A stretch of DNA of 64,000 nt from Taklimakanibacter sp050251035 (GTDB lineage Bacteria; Pseudomonadota; Alphaproteobacteria; Rhizobiales; Aestuariivirgaceae), in contig JBFWNN010000010.1 of the NCBI GenBank assembly GCA_050251035.1, forward strand, positions 41,109-105,108, written 5' to 3'. The translations under genes were made by a program, and so were the position numbers. How positions within the stretch are numbered: position 1 is the stretch's first letter; the number at the start of each line of letters is the position of its first letter. Below the pieces are notes generated by a model. It ran no database searches. It was not told the origin of the DNA and saw only the letters and a list, made by a program, of their open reading frames with translations. Positions 1-7,842 of the stretch are shown piece after piece.

Positions 1-1
1 C

Positions 2-70
2 GTGCTGAAGCGCTCGCAGGGCGACTTCAAGGAACTGTTCGCCGAGTTGAAGAGCGCCGAAAGCTGGTGA
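2..70 (+). CDS. C-terminal fragment of an unidentified protein
   Basis: An open frame runs in from the left edge and stops at TGA 68-70, giving a charged, helical-looking tail of 22 residues that ends in ELKSAESW. It lies 63 bases upstream of the MlaC-like gene on the same strand, so the two may be co-transcribed. The fragment is too short to identify. The codon use is like that of the neighbouring genes, which is the main reason to believe it is coding. Confidence 0.45.
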   Translation: MLKRSQGDFKELFAELKSAESW

Positions 71-133
71 GGTTGACGAAATGCCGTCTATTCCGTTACG
101 TCTTCCCGCTTGTGAAGGCTGGCAAGGCGAATC

Positions 134-742
134 ATGACTGAGCTTCGGAAAGACAGGGCAGTGGGCCTGTCGCGGCGCGCCTTCATCAAGGCAGGCACGG
201 GGTTGGCGGTCGCGGGCCTCGCCGCAACGCCCGCTTTCGCCGGCGACAAGAACCATCCCACCGTCGCCTTCATGAAGAAGGTCGGCAGGGAACTGCTCGA
301 GGCGCATCGCCAGGGAACCGTCGCCGCCTTCCTCAGCGTCATTCAGCGCTATGCCGATGTTCCCGAGATCGCGCTCTATTCGCTCGGCCAGTACAAGGCC
401 AATCTCGGTTCCGCCCAGCGGCCGCGCTACTTCCGCGGCGTGGCGATCTTCATGTCGCGCTATTTCGCCGACCAGTCGCGCGAATATCCGATCGCCAAGT
501 ATGAAGTGGTCGAAGCGACGGGCGACGGCAACGACGTGATGGTCGCGAGCCGGATCTATCTGATGTCGGGCAAGACCTACAATGTCACCTGGCGGGTGGT
601 GTGGCGCAACAAGGCCTACAAGGTCGCCGACGTCAAGGTCCTCGGGTTTTCGATGATCTACATGCAGCGGGGAATCTTCACCTCCTATCTGTCGAAACGC
701 AGAGGCGACCTGCTCCAGCTCATGAACGCGCTGGAAGGCTGA
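134..742 (+). CDS. MlaC/Ttg2D-like phospholipid-binding ABC transporter auxiliary protein
   Basis: This 202-residue protein resembles the periplasmic MlaC family, which carries phospholipids between the outer-membrane MlaA complex and the inner-membrane MlaFEDB ABC transporter. Residues 13-36 form a twin-arginine type signal (SRRAFIK, then a hydrophobic stretch ending at AFA). The mature part has the family's pattern: an N-terminal helix, a central stretch rich in Tyr and Arg (YFRGVAIFMSRYFADQ), a strand-rich half with TYNVTWRVV, and a C-terminal segment like the MlaC end (FSMIYMQRGIFTSYL). No mla permease or ATPase is adjacent, so this may be one of the dispersed alphaproteobacterial MlaC paralogues. 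The family call is fairly secure. The exact lipid substrate is not known. Confidence 0.75.
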   Translation: MTELRKDRAVGLSRRAFIKAGTGLAVAGLAATPAFAGDKNHPTVAFMKKVGRELLEAHRQGTVAAFLSVIQRYADVPEIALYSLGQYKANLGSAQRPRYFRGVAIFMSRYFADQSREYPIAKYEVVEATGDGNDVMVASRIYLMSGKTYNVTWRVVWRNKAYKVADVKVLGFSMIYMQRGIFTSYLSKRRGDLLQLMNALEG

Positions 743-836
743 TTCCCGCTCCGGCGTATCGGCGCAGGGCTCTAAATCTCTATTAATCTTAAAATTCTAA
801 CCTCCGGTCGGGTCGGTTGCGTTCCGGAGTTGGTTC

Positions 837-1484
837 ATGCGTATCCACACTGCCGTGGGGTTCGGCATAAGTGTCGCGGCTCTTGCCATGCTGTCGGCCT
901 GCGGCGACGGATCCAAGCAGTTCACCACCGAAGGCCTCATCGCGCCCCCCATCCATTGCCTGACCGACCCGCGCATCCTGGGCGATGCCGAGAAGCTCGA
1001 GCCGATCGATGAAGGCAATGGCTGCCAGGTTCCCAATCCCTGGCGCATGTATTCGGTGGCGGGCGTCGAGCTCAGCCAGCCCGCCACGCTCAATTGCAGC
1101 GTCACCCAGCCCTTGCACGACTGGATGAACGCCGTCGTCCAGCCGGCGGCGCAAGGGGCCTTCGGCGAGAGCGTGACGGCGGTCGGCATCGCCGGCTCCT
1201 ATTCCTGCCGGGCGCGCAACAACAAGCGGGGAGCCCGCATGAGCGAGCACGGCTTCGGCAATGCCATCGACATATCGAGCTTCACGCTCGCCGATGGCCG
1301 CAAGATCACGGTCAAGCAGGGCTGGCGCGGCGATGATGATGAACGGGCATTCCTGCGCGAGGTCCGCAAGGACGCCTGCGCCGAGTTCATGACCGTGCTG
1401 GGGCCGGGCTCCGACCGGCAGCACGGCGATCACTTCCATCTCGACCTCGCCAGCCGGCGCAGCGGCAAGGCCTACTGTAAATAG
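837..1484 (+). CDS. Extensin-like C-terminal domain lipoprotein
   Basis: This 215-residue protein has a lipoprotein signal with lipobox LSAC (Cys22), so it is probably anchored to an envelope membrane. The rest matches the bacterial extensin-like C-terminal domain family (PF06904), common in alphaproteobacteria. The C-terminal half has H138-x6-D145 (in SEHGFGNAID) and a later H199-x-H201 (GDHFHLD). That spacing is what LAS/M15-type zinc peptidases use as metal ligands, so a peptidoglycan-hydrolase-like fold is a reasonable inference, although the family is not formally assigned an activity. An AT-rich stretch (about 771-800) lies upstream and could hold a promoter. It converges on the minus-strand gene ending 9 bases downstream. 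Confidence 0.8.
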   Translation: MRIHTAVGFGISVAALAMLSACGDGSKQFTTEGLIAPPIHCLTDPRILGDAEKLEPIDEGNGCQVPNPWRMYSVAGVELSQPATLNCSVTQPLHDWMNAVVQPAAQGAFGESVTAVGIAGSYSCRARNNKRGARMSEHGFGNAIDISSFTLADGRKITVKQGWRGDDDERAFLREVRKDACAEFMTVLGPGSDRQHGDHFHLDLASRRSGKAYCK

Positions 1485-1493
1485 GCGGGGGGC

Positions 1494-2111
1494 TCACTCG
1501 ACGATGCCCGGCTTCTCGGTGTTCACATATTTGAAGCTCGCCGGGTCGAAAAAGGGCGTGTCCTGACCGAGCCACATATAAGCCAGCAGGACGTTGTCGA
1601 TGACGACGAAATACTGGATGGCGTCATTCGTGGTGCCGTAGTCGCCGCAGGAGGCGAAAGGCTCGTCGGTGACGAGCAGCTCTTCCATATAGGCGGCGTT
1701 GGGCTCGTAATTGTAGGTGTTGGACGCAAAATCGAGATGGACGATGCAGCGCCCGATCTCCTTGGGATCGATGGACGGTGCGGCGATCTTGTGGATCAGG
1801 GTGGAGGGCTTGTCGGTGCCGAGCGGCCAGAAGCGCGCCACCGGTCCGCCATGGTCGCCGCCCCAGGACTGGATGAGCTCTTCGCGCTCGTTGAGCGCAT
1901 AGACGACCTTGGGCAGGTCCTTGGCGGTGCATTCCTGATAGCGGAAGCTCAGCTGCTGGTTGGGTTTGCCGTGGATGAGGACGGTCTGCTCCTGCCATTG
2001 GCATCCGGGCCGCAAGGTTGCGTCGCTTTCCGTTCCCATGGTCTCGGCACGGACGCACAGGGGCAGCAGCAACAATCCTGCGCCCCGTCCAAGCCATCTC
2101 GCCAACTGCAT
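1494..2111 (-). CDS. Secreted hypothetical protein
   Basis: This 205-residue protein starts at ATG 2111-2109, preceded by GGGAG. A longer TTG start at 2126 is possible but less likely. The N-terminus (about residues 1-22) is a signal peptide with hydrophobic GLLLLPLCVRA. The mature part contains at least four Cys and many aromatic residues and ends in NTEKPGIVE. I do not recognise a family. It is one of three short secreted hypothetical genes in this end of the window (also 2269-2769 and 5551-6063), suggesting local periplasmic functions. Codon use matches the neighbours, so it is probably a genuine resident gene. Confidence 0.6.
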   Translation of the reverse strand: MQLARWLGRGAGLLLLPLCVRAETMGTESDATLRPGCQWQEQTVLIHGKPNQQLSFRYQECTAKDLPKVVYALNEREELIQSWGGDHGGPVARFWPLGTDKPSTLIHKIAAPSIDPKEIGRCIVHLDFASNTYNYEPNAAYMEELLVTDEPFASCGDYGTTNDAIQYFVVIDNVLLAYMWLGQDTPFFDPASFKYVNTEKPGIVE

Positions 2112-2268
2112 GCCGACAACTCCCAACTCAGTCCAACTTTCGAGTCAAATCAGAAGCTTAACGCGAGAGCCTCAGAATTCGATTCACCCTAGCGCGCATC
2201 CCGGCGAAGGGGAAATACTTCGCCCAAGGGCTTCGTCGCCGCCCATTAATCTGAAGGTTCGGCCGATC

Positions 2269-2769
2269 CTACCGGATCGCCTTTGTATAGGCCTCCAGGA
2301 AATCATCGGCATCGCGCGGGCATCCGCCGCCGCCATCGGGCGGATCGATATAGCGGTCGAGGCTCAGCCCGATCCAGTGCACCTGGCCCGGCATGGTGCC
2401 GAGGTCGCCCTCCTTCGAGAAGATGCAGAGCGCGATGAGCCGGCCTTCGGCCGATATGGCCAAAGCCGCGTTGTTGTTGCCGCAATTATGGGCTTCGCAG
2501 ACCGCGGCGATGAGCCCGTCCTCCCGCTGGGCAATGGGTGTTCCGACGTCGAGATTGTCGATCCAGTCAGCCGTGCCCGACCCTGCGGCACTATCGAGAG
2601 CGGCCATCACCTTGGGATTCTCGAAGAAGGAGTAGCCGCCTACGACATCGAAAGGATATTTGCCGGCATAGGCGGAAAGATCGTCCGCCGCGGCCGGGAT
2701 GTCGGCCGCATGGGCAAGGCCCGTGCTGCAGGACACGCAAAGCAGGCCGAAAAGCTTTGAAAGCTTCAT
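2269..2769 (-). CDS. Secreted hypothetical protein
   Basis: This 166-residue protein has a clear Sec signal peptide (residues 1-21, ending GLAHA). The mature N-terminus reads YAGKYPFDVVGGYSFF, followed by a small globular domain with paired Cys (VCEAHNC, LCIF) and an acidic Cys-containing tail (GGGGCPRDADDFLEAY). I recognise no enzymatic motif. The YAGKYPFD opening and the VHWIGLSLDRY stretch suggest a small secreted beta-rich protein of the kind seen as an inhibitor or binding protein, but that is only an impression. It is divergent from the antiporter gene at 2944, with about 174 bases between them that must hold both promoters. Confidence 0.6.
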   Translation of the reverse strand: MKLSKLFGLLCVSCSTGLAHAADIPAAADDLSAYAGKYPFDVVGGYSFFENPKVMAALDSAAGSGTADWIDNLDVGTPIAQREDGLIAAVCEAHNCGNNNAALAISAEGRLIALCIFSKEGDLGTMPGQVHWIGLSLDRYIDPPDGGGGCPRDADDFLEAYTKAIR

Positions 2770-2943
2770 GAAGAGCGCCGGTGGTTGGGTATGGGGTCAG
2801 TCTAAGCAACCGAATGTGGCGGCGGCGCGGCTATCCGGTTTTTTCACATAAGTCATTGTCATCACATCATAGTTGCTTGTTGCGTATTCCCTGGCGCGGC
2901 CATAATCCAACAGCGTCCGCCCAAGAGGAGAACGCCGTCCCGC

Positions 2944-4665
2944 ATGCCGCATGAAACGCCTCTTATCGCCACGATCGTCATTGGCCTCGGCCTCGCTTTC
3001 ATCCTCGGCGCCGTGGCCAACCGGTTCAGGATACCGCCGCTCGTGGGCTATCTGATCGCCGGCATCCTGGTCGGGCCGTTCACGCCGGGCTTCGTGGCGG
3101 ACCAGGCCCTGGCGCCGCAGCTCGCGGAAATCGGCGTCATCCTGCTCATGTTCGGCGTCGGCCTGCATTTCTCGCTCAAGGACCTTTTGTCGGTAAAGGC
3201 GATAGCGGTCCCGGGCGCCGTCGTCCAGATCGCCATCGCCACCGCCATGGGCTCGGGCATCGCCTGGTGGCTCGGCTGGACACCGGCCGCGGGGCTGGTC
3301 TTCGGGCTCGCCTTGTCGGTGGCGAGCACCGTCGTGCTGCTTCGGGCCTTGCAGGAACGGCGCATCCTGGAGACCGAGCGCGGCCGCATCGCCGTCGGCT
3401 GGCTCATCGTCGAGGACTTGGCGATGGTGCTGGCGCTGGTGCTGCTGCCGGCGCTGGCGCAGGTGATGCAGTCGGGCGGTGAAGCGCCGCACGCCGATCC
3501 GCTGGCGGAATATCTGGGATTGGATCTATGGGGCGTGCTTGGCCTCACCTTCGTCAAGGTGGCGCTGTTCGTGGCGCTGATGCTCGTCGTCGGACGCAAG
3601 CTCATCCCCTGGCTCCTGCATTATGTCGCCCATACCGGCTCGCGTGAGCTGTTCCGGCTCGCGGTTCTCGCCATCGCGCTCGGCGTCGCTTTCGGCGCGG
3701 CCAAGCTGTTCGGCGTGTCGCTGGCGCTCGGCGCCTTCTTCGCCGGCATGATCTTGAGCGAATCCCAGCTCAGCCAACGCGCGGCGGAAGAATCGCTGCC
3801 GCTGCGCGATGCCTTCGCGGTGCTGTTCTTCGTCTCGGCCGGCATGCTGTTCGATCCGATGAGCCTCATGCGCGATCCCTTGCCGATGGTGGCGACGCTC
3901 TTCGTCATCGTGATCGGCAAGTCGCTGGCCGCTTTCCTGATCGTGCTCGCTTTCCGCCATCCGATGATGACGGCCCTCACCATCTCGGCGAGCCTCGCCC
4001 AGATCGGCGAGTTCTCCTTCATCCTGGCGGATGTGGGCCGCGATCTGGGACTCATCCCGTCCGAGGCGCGTGACCTGATCCTGGCCGGGGCGATCCTGTC
4101 GATCGTGCTCAATCCCCTGGCGTTCGCCGCCCTCGATCTCGTAAAGTCCAGGCTCGACAGAAAGGCTCCGGCCGGCGATGCCGGAGCGCCGGCCGACCCC
4201 GACGAGGACCTTCCCGTCACCCGTCTCGACAAGCATATCGTGCTCGTCGGACATGGCCGCGTCGGCAGCATCGTGAGCGAGGCGCTCGCCCGGAAAGGGC
4301 AAGCCTTCCTCGTGGTCGAGGATGCGAGCTCGCGGGTCGCGGCGCTGCGGGAAAAGGGCATCGAAGTGGTCCCCGCCCATGCGGCGAAGGCTGAAACGCT
4401 CACCGCCGCCAATATCGCCGGCGCCCGCCTCGCCATCCTCGCCATTCCCAACGGCTTCGAGACGGGCCGGGTGGTGGAACTCGCCCGAGCCAACAATCCC
4501 GGCATCCGGATCATTGCCCGGGCCCATTCCGACGAGGAAGTCGACTATCTCACGAAGCTCGGCGTCGATGTCGTGATCATGGGCGAGCGCGAGATCGCCC
4601 TTGGCATGATCGCGGCCCTGGACCAGCCGGCAACGGCTCATCCAGGTGAGCCCAGTGCGGCCTGA
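2944..4665 (+). CDS. ybaL: YbaL/Kef-family cation:proton antiporter with RCK domain
   Basis: This 573-residue inner-membrane protein is very similar across its length to the E. coli YbaL type of the CPA2 monovalent cation:proton antiporter family (opening like MPHETPLIATIV, and motifs GVILLMFGVGLHFSLKDLL, GWLIVEDL and FFAGMILSESQLS). About 12 membrane segments fill residues 1-395. After a linker, residues about 418-545 form a TrkA-N/RCK nucleotide-binding domain (HIVLVGHGRVGSIV is the GxGxxG turn, with the acidic E at the end of the next strand). It probably exports K+ in exchange for protons, gated by NAD(H) or a related ligand. An AAGAGGAG ribosome site precedes the ATG. The closely following small membrane-protein gene overlaps only if an upstream start is used. 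Confidence 0.93.
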   Translation: MPHETPLIATIVIGLGLAFILGAVANRFRIPPLVGYLIAGILVGPFTPGFVADQALAPQLAEIGVILLMFGVGLHFSLKDLLSVKAIAVPGAVVQIAIATAMGSGIAWWLGWTPAAGLVFGLALSVASTVVLLRALQERRILETERGRIAVGWLIVEDLAMVLALVLLPALAQVMQSGGEAPHADPLAEYLGLDLWGVLGLTFVKVALFVALMLVVGRKLIPWLLHYVAHTGSRELFRLAVLAIALGVAFGAAKLFGVSLALGAFFAGMILSESQLSQRAAEESLPLRDAFAVLFFVSAGMLFDPMSLMRDPLPMVATLFVIVIGKSLAAFLIVLAFRHPMMTALTISASLAQIGEFSFILADVGRDLGLIPSEARDLILAGAILSIVLNPLAFAALDLVKSRLDRKAPAGDAGAPADPDEDLPVTRLDKHIVLVGHGRVGSIVSEALARKGQAFLVVEDASSRVAALREKGIEVVPAHAAKAETLTAANIAGARLAILAIPNGFETGRVVELARANNPGIRIIARAHSDEEVDYLTKLGVDVVIMGEREIALGMIAALDQPATAHPGEPSAA

Positions 4666-4702
4666 TTTGCAATTTGGGCCGGGGCAGACTATCTCTCAGC
4701 CC

Positions 4703-5038
4703 ATGGATCAGGAAATCATCAAGCCTCAGGCCCCGCCGGCCCCCAGCTCCCATTCCATGGGTGTTTTCAACAGCTTCCTGTCGGCGGCGGGCGTGGTGCT
4801 CCTGTCGGTGACCAAGCTCGGCGCGGCTTTCGCCGCCGTCATCTGGGCGCTGTCCCAGCTTATGGGGCTGCCCGACATCGTCATGTATGGGCTGATGGCG
4901 CTGGGCCTCATCCCGGTCGTGTGGTCGACCATCTGGATCGCGGGCCGTGCCTGGCATGTCGAGCAGCTGCTCGAAAACGGACAGGATGTCGACCGCCCGG
5001 TCTTCAAGGCTTTCCATTATTGGAAGAAATCCTCCTAG
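4703..5038 (+). CDS. Small hypothetical membrane protein
   Basis: This protein has 111 residues when started at ATG 4703. An upstream in-frame ATG at 4646 overlaps the antiporter gene and would add a non-hydrophobic 19-residue leader. Two hydrophobic segments are visible (about residues 24-49 and 58-76), with a proline-rich N-terminus and a charged tail ending YWKKSS. No family is recognised. It is sandwiched 37 bases after ybaL and 4 bases before the HIT gene, so the three are probably one transcript. No function is proposed. Confidence 0.6.
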   Translation: MDQEIIKPQAPPAPSSHSMGVFNSFLSAAGVVLLSVTKLGAAFAAVIWALSQLMGLPDIVMYGLMALGLIPVVWSTIWIAGRAWHVEQLLENGQDVDRPVFKAFHYWKKSS

Positions 5039-5042
5039 CGCC

Positions 5043-5444
5043 ATGTTCCGGCTCGCTGAGCGGCTCGCGGCCGACAGCCTGTTTCTCACCGATTGGCCGC
5101 TCTGCCAGGTCCGGCTCATGGACGATGCCCGCTTTCCCTGGCTCATCCTGGTGCCGCGTCGGCCGGGACTGGAGGAATGGACCGAGCTCGGGCCGGAAGA
5201 TTCAGCACGGCTCGCGCAGGAAATAGGCAAGGCTGGACAGGCGCTGGCGCAGATGTTCAGGCCGACCAAGCTCAATGTCGGGGCCTTGGGCAATATCGTG
5301 CGCCAGATGCATGTGCATGTCGTGGCTCGTTTCGACACGGATGCCGCCTGGCCGGGACCCGTCTGGGGGCAGGGCGCCAGGGTCCCCTATAACAGCGCGG
5401 CCAGGGATCGCTCGAGCGCACGCCTCTTGGCGCTGCTCAGCTAG
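5043..5444 (+). CDS. HIT-domain nucleotide hydrolase/transferase
   Basis: This 133-residue protein has the compact HIT (histidine triad) fold, a family that hydrolyses or transfers nucleotidyl groups. The signature is QMHVHVVARF near residue 90. Compared with the canonical H-x-H-x-H it has Gln in place of the first His but keeps the middle, catalytic His and the third. The variant is typical of a diverged alphaproteobacterial HIT subgroup, so activity is plausible. LNVGALGNIVRQMHVHVV and the trailing WPGPVWG are the conserved blocks. Its ATG lies 4 bases after the preceding stop. The substrate cannot be told from sequence. Confidence 0.85.
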   Translation: MFRLAERLAADSLFLTDWPLCQVRLMDDARFPWLILVPRRPGLEEWTELGPEDSARLAQEIGKAGQALAQMFRPTKLNVGALGNIVRQMHVHVVARFDTDAAWPGPVWGQGARVPYNSAARDRSSARLLALLS

Positions 5445-5446
5445 AT

Positions 5447-5546
5447 CGTCGGACGTTCCCTTAGAATCGATCTGACGCTCTAATCTCTTTAGTTTACGCA
5501 TCGGATTATCCGAAAACCGCTTCGCCCTTTTCGGTCCGATGCTCCA
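5447..5546 (+). repeat. 100-bp double-hairpin intergenic repeat, copy 1
   Basis: This stretch matches 61418-61517 at about 93 of 100 positions, with no gaps, in the same orientation. It has two inverted-repeat parts: a first arm pair around GTCGGA and TCTGAC (perfect TCGGA/TCCGA in the other copy), and a second with CATCGGA and TCCGATG enclosing CCGAAAA and TTTTCGG. It fills almost the whole space between the HIT gene stop and the convergent minus-strand gene, so it could end transcription from both sides. Confidence 0.85.
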
Positions 5547-5550
5547 ACAA

Positions 5551-6063
5551 TCAAGAAGCGCTGTCGCAGGCCTTGGCGATCTGACGCTCGACCGCCTTGC
5601 GCACCTTGTCCTCGAAATCGGTGTTCCTGGCGATGAGCTTGCCGATGTCGCCTTGCGGCTCGACGTGGAAATCGGTCACGGCGCAGGTCTTGTTGCTGAC
5701 CTCGACAGCCACTTCGAAGCTCTCCGCCAGCTCGATATGCACCTCCTCGTCATCGTCGGTCTCGCATTCGACGGCGACGGTGGCCTCGATCCTCCGGCTC
5801 GCCTCGGAGGTGCAGTAATTGATGCTTTCGACCCTGACCGACTTGGTCCGGTCGATCTTGATCTTAATCTTGAACAGGCCGGCATCGACCTTGTCCTTGA
5901 GGCCCTTGCACAGCCTGGCCTTCTCGATCAACGGCTTGAGGGTCTCGGCGACCTCGACATTCTCAGCACGGGTGCAGTCGAACTTCTCTTCCGCCCTGGC
6001 GGGCTGAAGCATTGCGAGCAGTCCAAGGCCGGCGATCGAGAGCGCAATCGACAACGGTTTCAT
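5551..6063 (-). CDS. Secreted hypothetical protein
   Basis: This 170-residue protein is started at ATG 6063-6061. An in-frame ATG further upstream would add an unlikely hydrophilic leader ahead of the signal peptide. Residues 1-24 form a Sec signal (hydrophobic ALSIAGLGLLAML, cleavage after ARA). The mature chain has about five Cys, is acidic in the middle (ETDDDEEVHIELAE) and ends in a basic helix (DFEDKVRKAVERQIAKACDSAS). I do not recognise a domain. The regular alternation of charged and hydrophobic residues suggests a beta sandwich. It is divergent from djlA, whose start is 151 bases away. Confidence 0.6.
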   Translation of the reverse strand: MKPLSIALSIAGLGLLAMLQPARAEEKFDCTRAENVEVAETLKPLIEKARLCKGLKDKVDAGLFKIKIKIDRTKSVRVESINYCTSEASRRIEATVAVECETDDDEEVHIELAESFEVAVEVSNKTCAVTDFHVEPQGDIGKLIARNTDFEDKVRKAVERQIAKACDSAS

Positions 6064-6213
6064 CTGGCGGTCCTCGTCATCATTGACCTCTTGCCTGGCA
6101 ATTGCGGGGAAATTCCGGCGGCTGCCACTCGGCACTATGACAGTTTATCCGGCTTTCCGGCTAATTTCTGGCCGCTGGCGCTTGTTGTCGAATCCATTAT
6201 GCTGCACCGCCGC

Positions 6214-6900
6214 ATGTCCATCTGGTCCCGCATAAGTCAGGCCATTTCCGTCATTGGCGACTCGATCTCGACCTTCCTCGCGAAGATCGCCCAGTCGCGC
6301 TCCAATCCGGAAATGTCGATCGCCTTCACCATCGGCGTCATCGCGCTGGGCGCCAAGATGGCGAAGGCCGACGGCGTGGTCACCGGGGACGAGATCGTCG
6401 CCTTCAAGCAGGTCTTCCGTGTGCCCGACCGGGAATTGGCCGGCGTGGCGCGCGTGTTCAATCTCGCCAAGCAGGATGTCGCGGGCTACGACGCCTATGC
6501 ACGCCAGCTGGCGCGGCTCTTCGCCCAGCGACCGCAGGTCCTCGAAGACGTCATCGACAGCCTGTTCCACATCGCCAAGGCCGATGGCGCGGTGCATGAG
6601 CGCGAACTCGCCTATCTCGAAAGCGTCGCGGAAATCTTCGGTTTCACCCCTCGCGATTTCGTACGCATCAAGGCGCGCCATCTGGCGCCGGCGAAGGACG
6701 ATCCTTATATCATCCTGGGCATCGAGCCCTTTGCCAGCGACGATGAGGTGCGCAAGCACTATCGCAAGCTGGTGCGCGATCATCACCCCGACAGGCACAT
6801 GGCGGCCGGCATGCCGCCCGAGATGATCGATGTCGCGACCGAGCGCCTCGCCCGCATCAATGCCGCCTATGAGATGGTTGCCCGGGAGCGCGGCCTGTGA
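6214..6900 (+). CDS. djlA: DjlA-like co-chaperone: TerB domain plus C-terminal J domain
   Basis: This 228-residue protein has an N-terminal TerB-like helical domain (about residues 25-145, with IGVIALGAKMAKADGVVTGDE and a second HIAKADGAVHERE repeat) and a C-terminal J domain (about 165-228) with the HPD motif in HHPDRH that stimulates DnaK ATPase. In E. coli DjlA an N-terminal membrane segment precedes TerB. Here the N-terminus is amphipathic and no clear membrane helix is seen. An alternative ATG lies at 6199. The gene overlaps the amidase gene by 4 bases (GTGA), so the two are co-translated. The role is DnaK recruitment; the client is unknown. Confidence 0.88.
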   Translation: MSIWSRISQAISVIGDSISTFLAKIAQSRSNPEMSIAFTIGVIALGAKMAKADGVVTGDEIVAFKQVFRVPDRELAGVARVFNLAKQDVAGYDAYARQLARLFAQRPQVLEDVIDSLFHIAKADGAVHERELAYLESVAEIFGFTPRDFVRIKARHLAPAKDDPYIILGIEPFASDDEVRKHYRKLVRDHHPDRHMAAGMPPEMIDVATERLARINAAYEMVARERGL

Positions 6901-7655
6901 AGGGGACGTCGCTTCCGCATCGCGTCGTGCCGTCGCCCAATGTCGAGCCGCGCCAGCCGGGCAAAGGGGTGCGTATTCTGCTGCTCCACTATACCGACAT
7001 GGCAAGCGCCGAGCGGGCCTGCGCCTGGCTGTGCGATCCGATGTCGAAAGTCTCGTGTCACTATCTCATCGACGTCGACGGCGCGATCATCCAGATGGTC
7101 GATGAGGATTTGCGGGCCTGGCATGCCGGGCAATCGGTATGGAAGGGCGAACGCGACATCAATTCCGCGTCGATCGGCATCGAGATCCAAAATCGGGGGC
7201 ACGATCACGGCTATCCTGACTTTCCTCGGGCCCAGATGGCGGCGGTCGTAGACCTTGGACGCGATATCGTCGCGCGGCACGCTATCCCACCCGAACACGT
7301 TCTCGCCCATTCCGACGTGGCGCCGCGCCGAAAGCGCGATCCGGGCGAGAAATTCGACTGGCAGGGCCTTTATGAGCAGGGGCTGGGCCACTGGGTGCCG
7401 CCCCAAAGGCTGGGTAGCGGGCAGTTCCTGCACCAGGGCGACAGCGGCAAGGCCGTCGAGGCGCTGCAAGCGATGCTGGCGCTCTATGGCTATGGCATCG
7501 AGATCAGCGGTGATTTCGACAAGGACACGGAGGCGGTCGTCACCGCCTTCCAGCGGCATTTCCGGCCGGAGCGCATAGACGGGATCGCCGACCGCTCGAC
7601 CATCGAGACCCTGCGCCACCTCATCGATACCTTGTCAAATTCTGGCGTCGCGTAA
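6897..7655 (+). CDS. N-acetylmuramoyl-L-alanine amidase (AmpD/AmiD type) with peptidoglycan-binding domain
   Basis: This 252-residue protein has an Amidase_2 domain (about residues 20-165) with the zinc-ligand pattern: His in LLHYTDM, His in LAHSDV and Asp in KRDPGEKFDW. It also has the substrate-groove blocks CHYLID and SIGIEIQNRG. Residues about 178-245 form a PG_binding_1 domain (GDSGKAVEALQAMLALYGYG). It cleaves the amide bond between MurNAc and L-Ala, in wall recycling or turnover. No signal peptide is visible, so it may act on cytosolic anhydro-muropeptides like AmpD, although the binding domain is more typical of AmiD. The GTG start overlaps the djlA stop. Confidence 0.9.
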   Translation: MKGTSLPHRVVPSPNVEPRQPGKGVRILLLHYTDMASAERACAWLCDPMSKVSCHYLIDVDGAIIQMVDEDLRAWHAGQSVWKGERDINSASIGIEIQNRGHDHGYPDFPRAQMAAVVDLGRDIVARHAIPPEHVLAHSDVAPRRKRDPGEKFDWQGLYEQGLGHWVPPQRLGSGQFLHQGDSGKAVEALQAMLALYGYGIEISGDFDKDTEAVVTAFQRHFRPERIDGIADRSTIETLRHLIDTLSNSGVA

Positions 7656-7842
7656 AATTGCTGACCCAATCCCTTTCAGCCCGACCGTGAAATCCGATTT
7701 GAGACACGGACGCGGATTCGTCCGTAAGCCATCTGTAAGCAGGTGCCGGCCAAGTTTCGCCGCAGGCGCCTTCAGCGCTGGACTGTAGCAAAAACAGCAC
7801 AGTCAAAGAGAATTTCCTAAGGGTCAGGTTGCGGGGGCTTAC

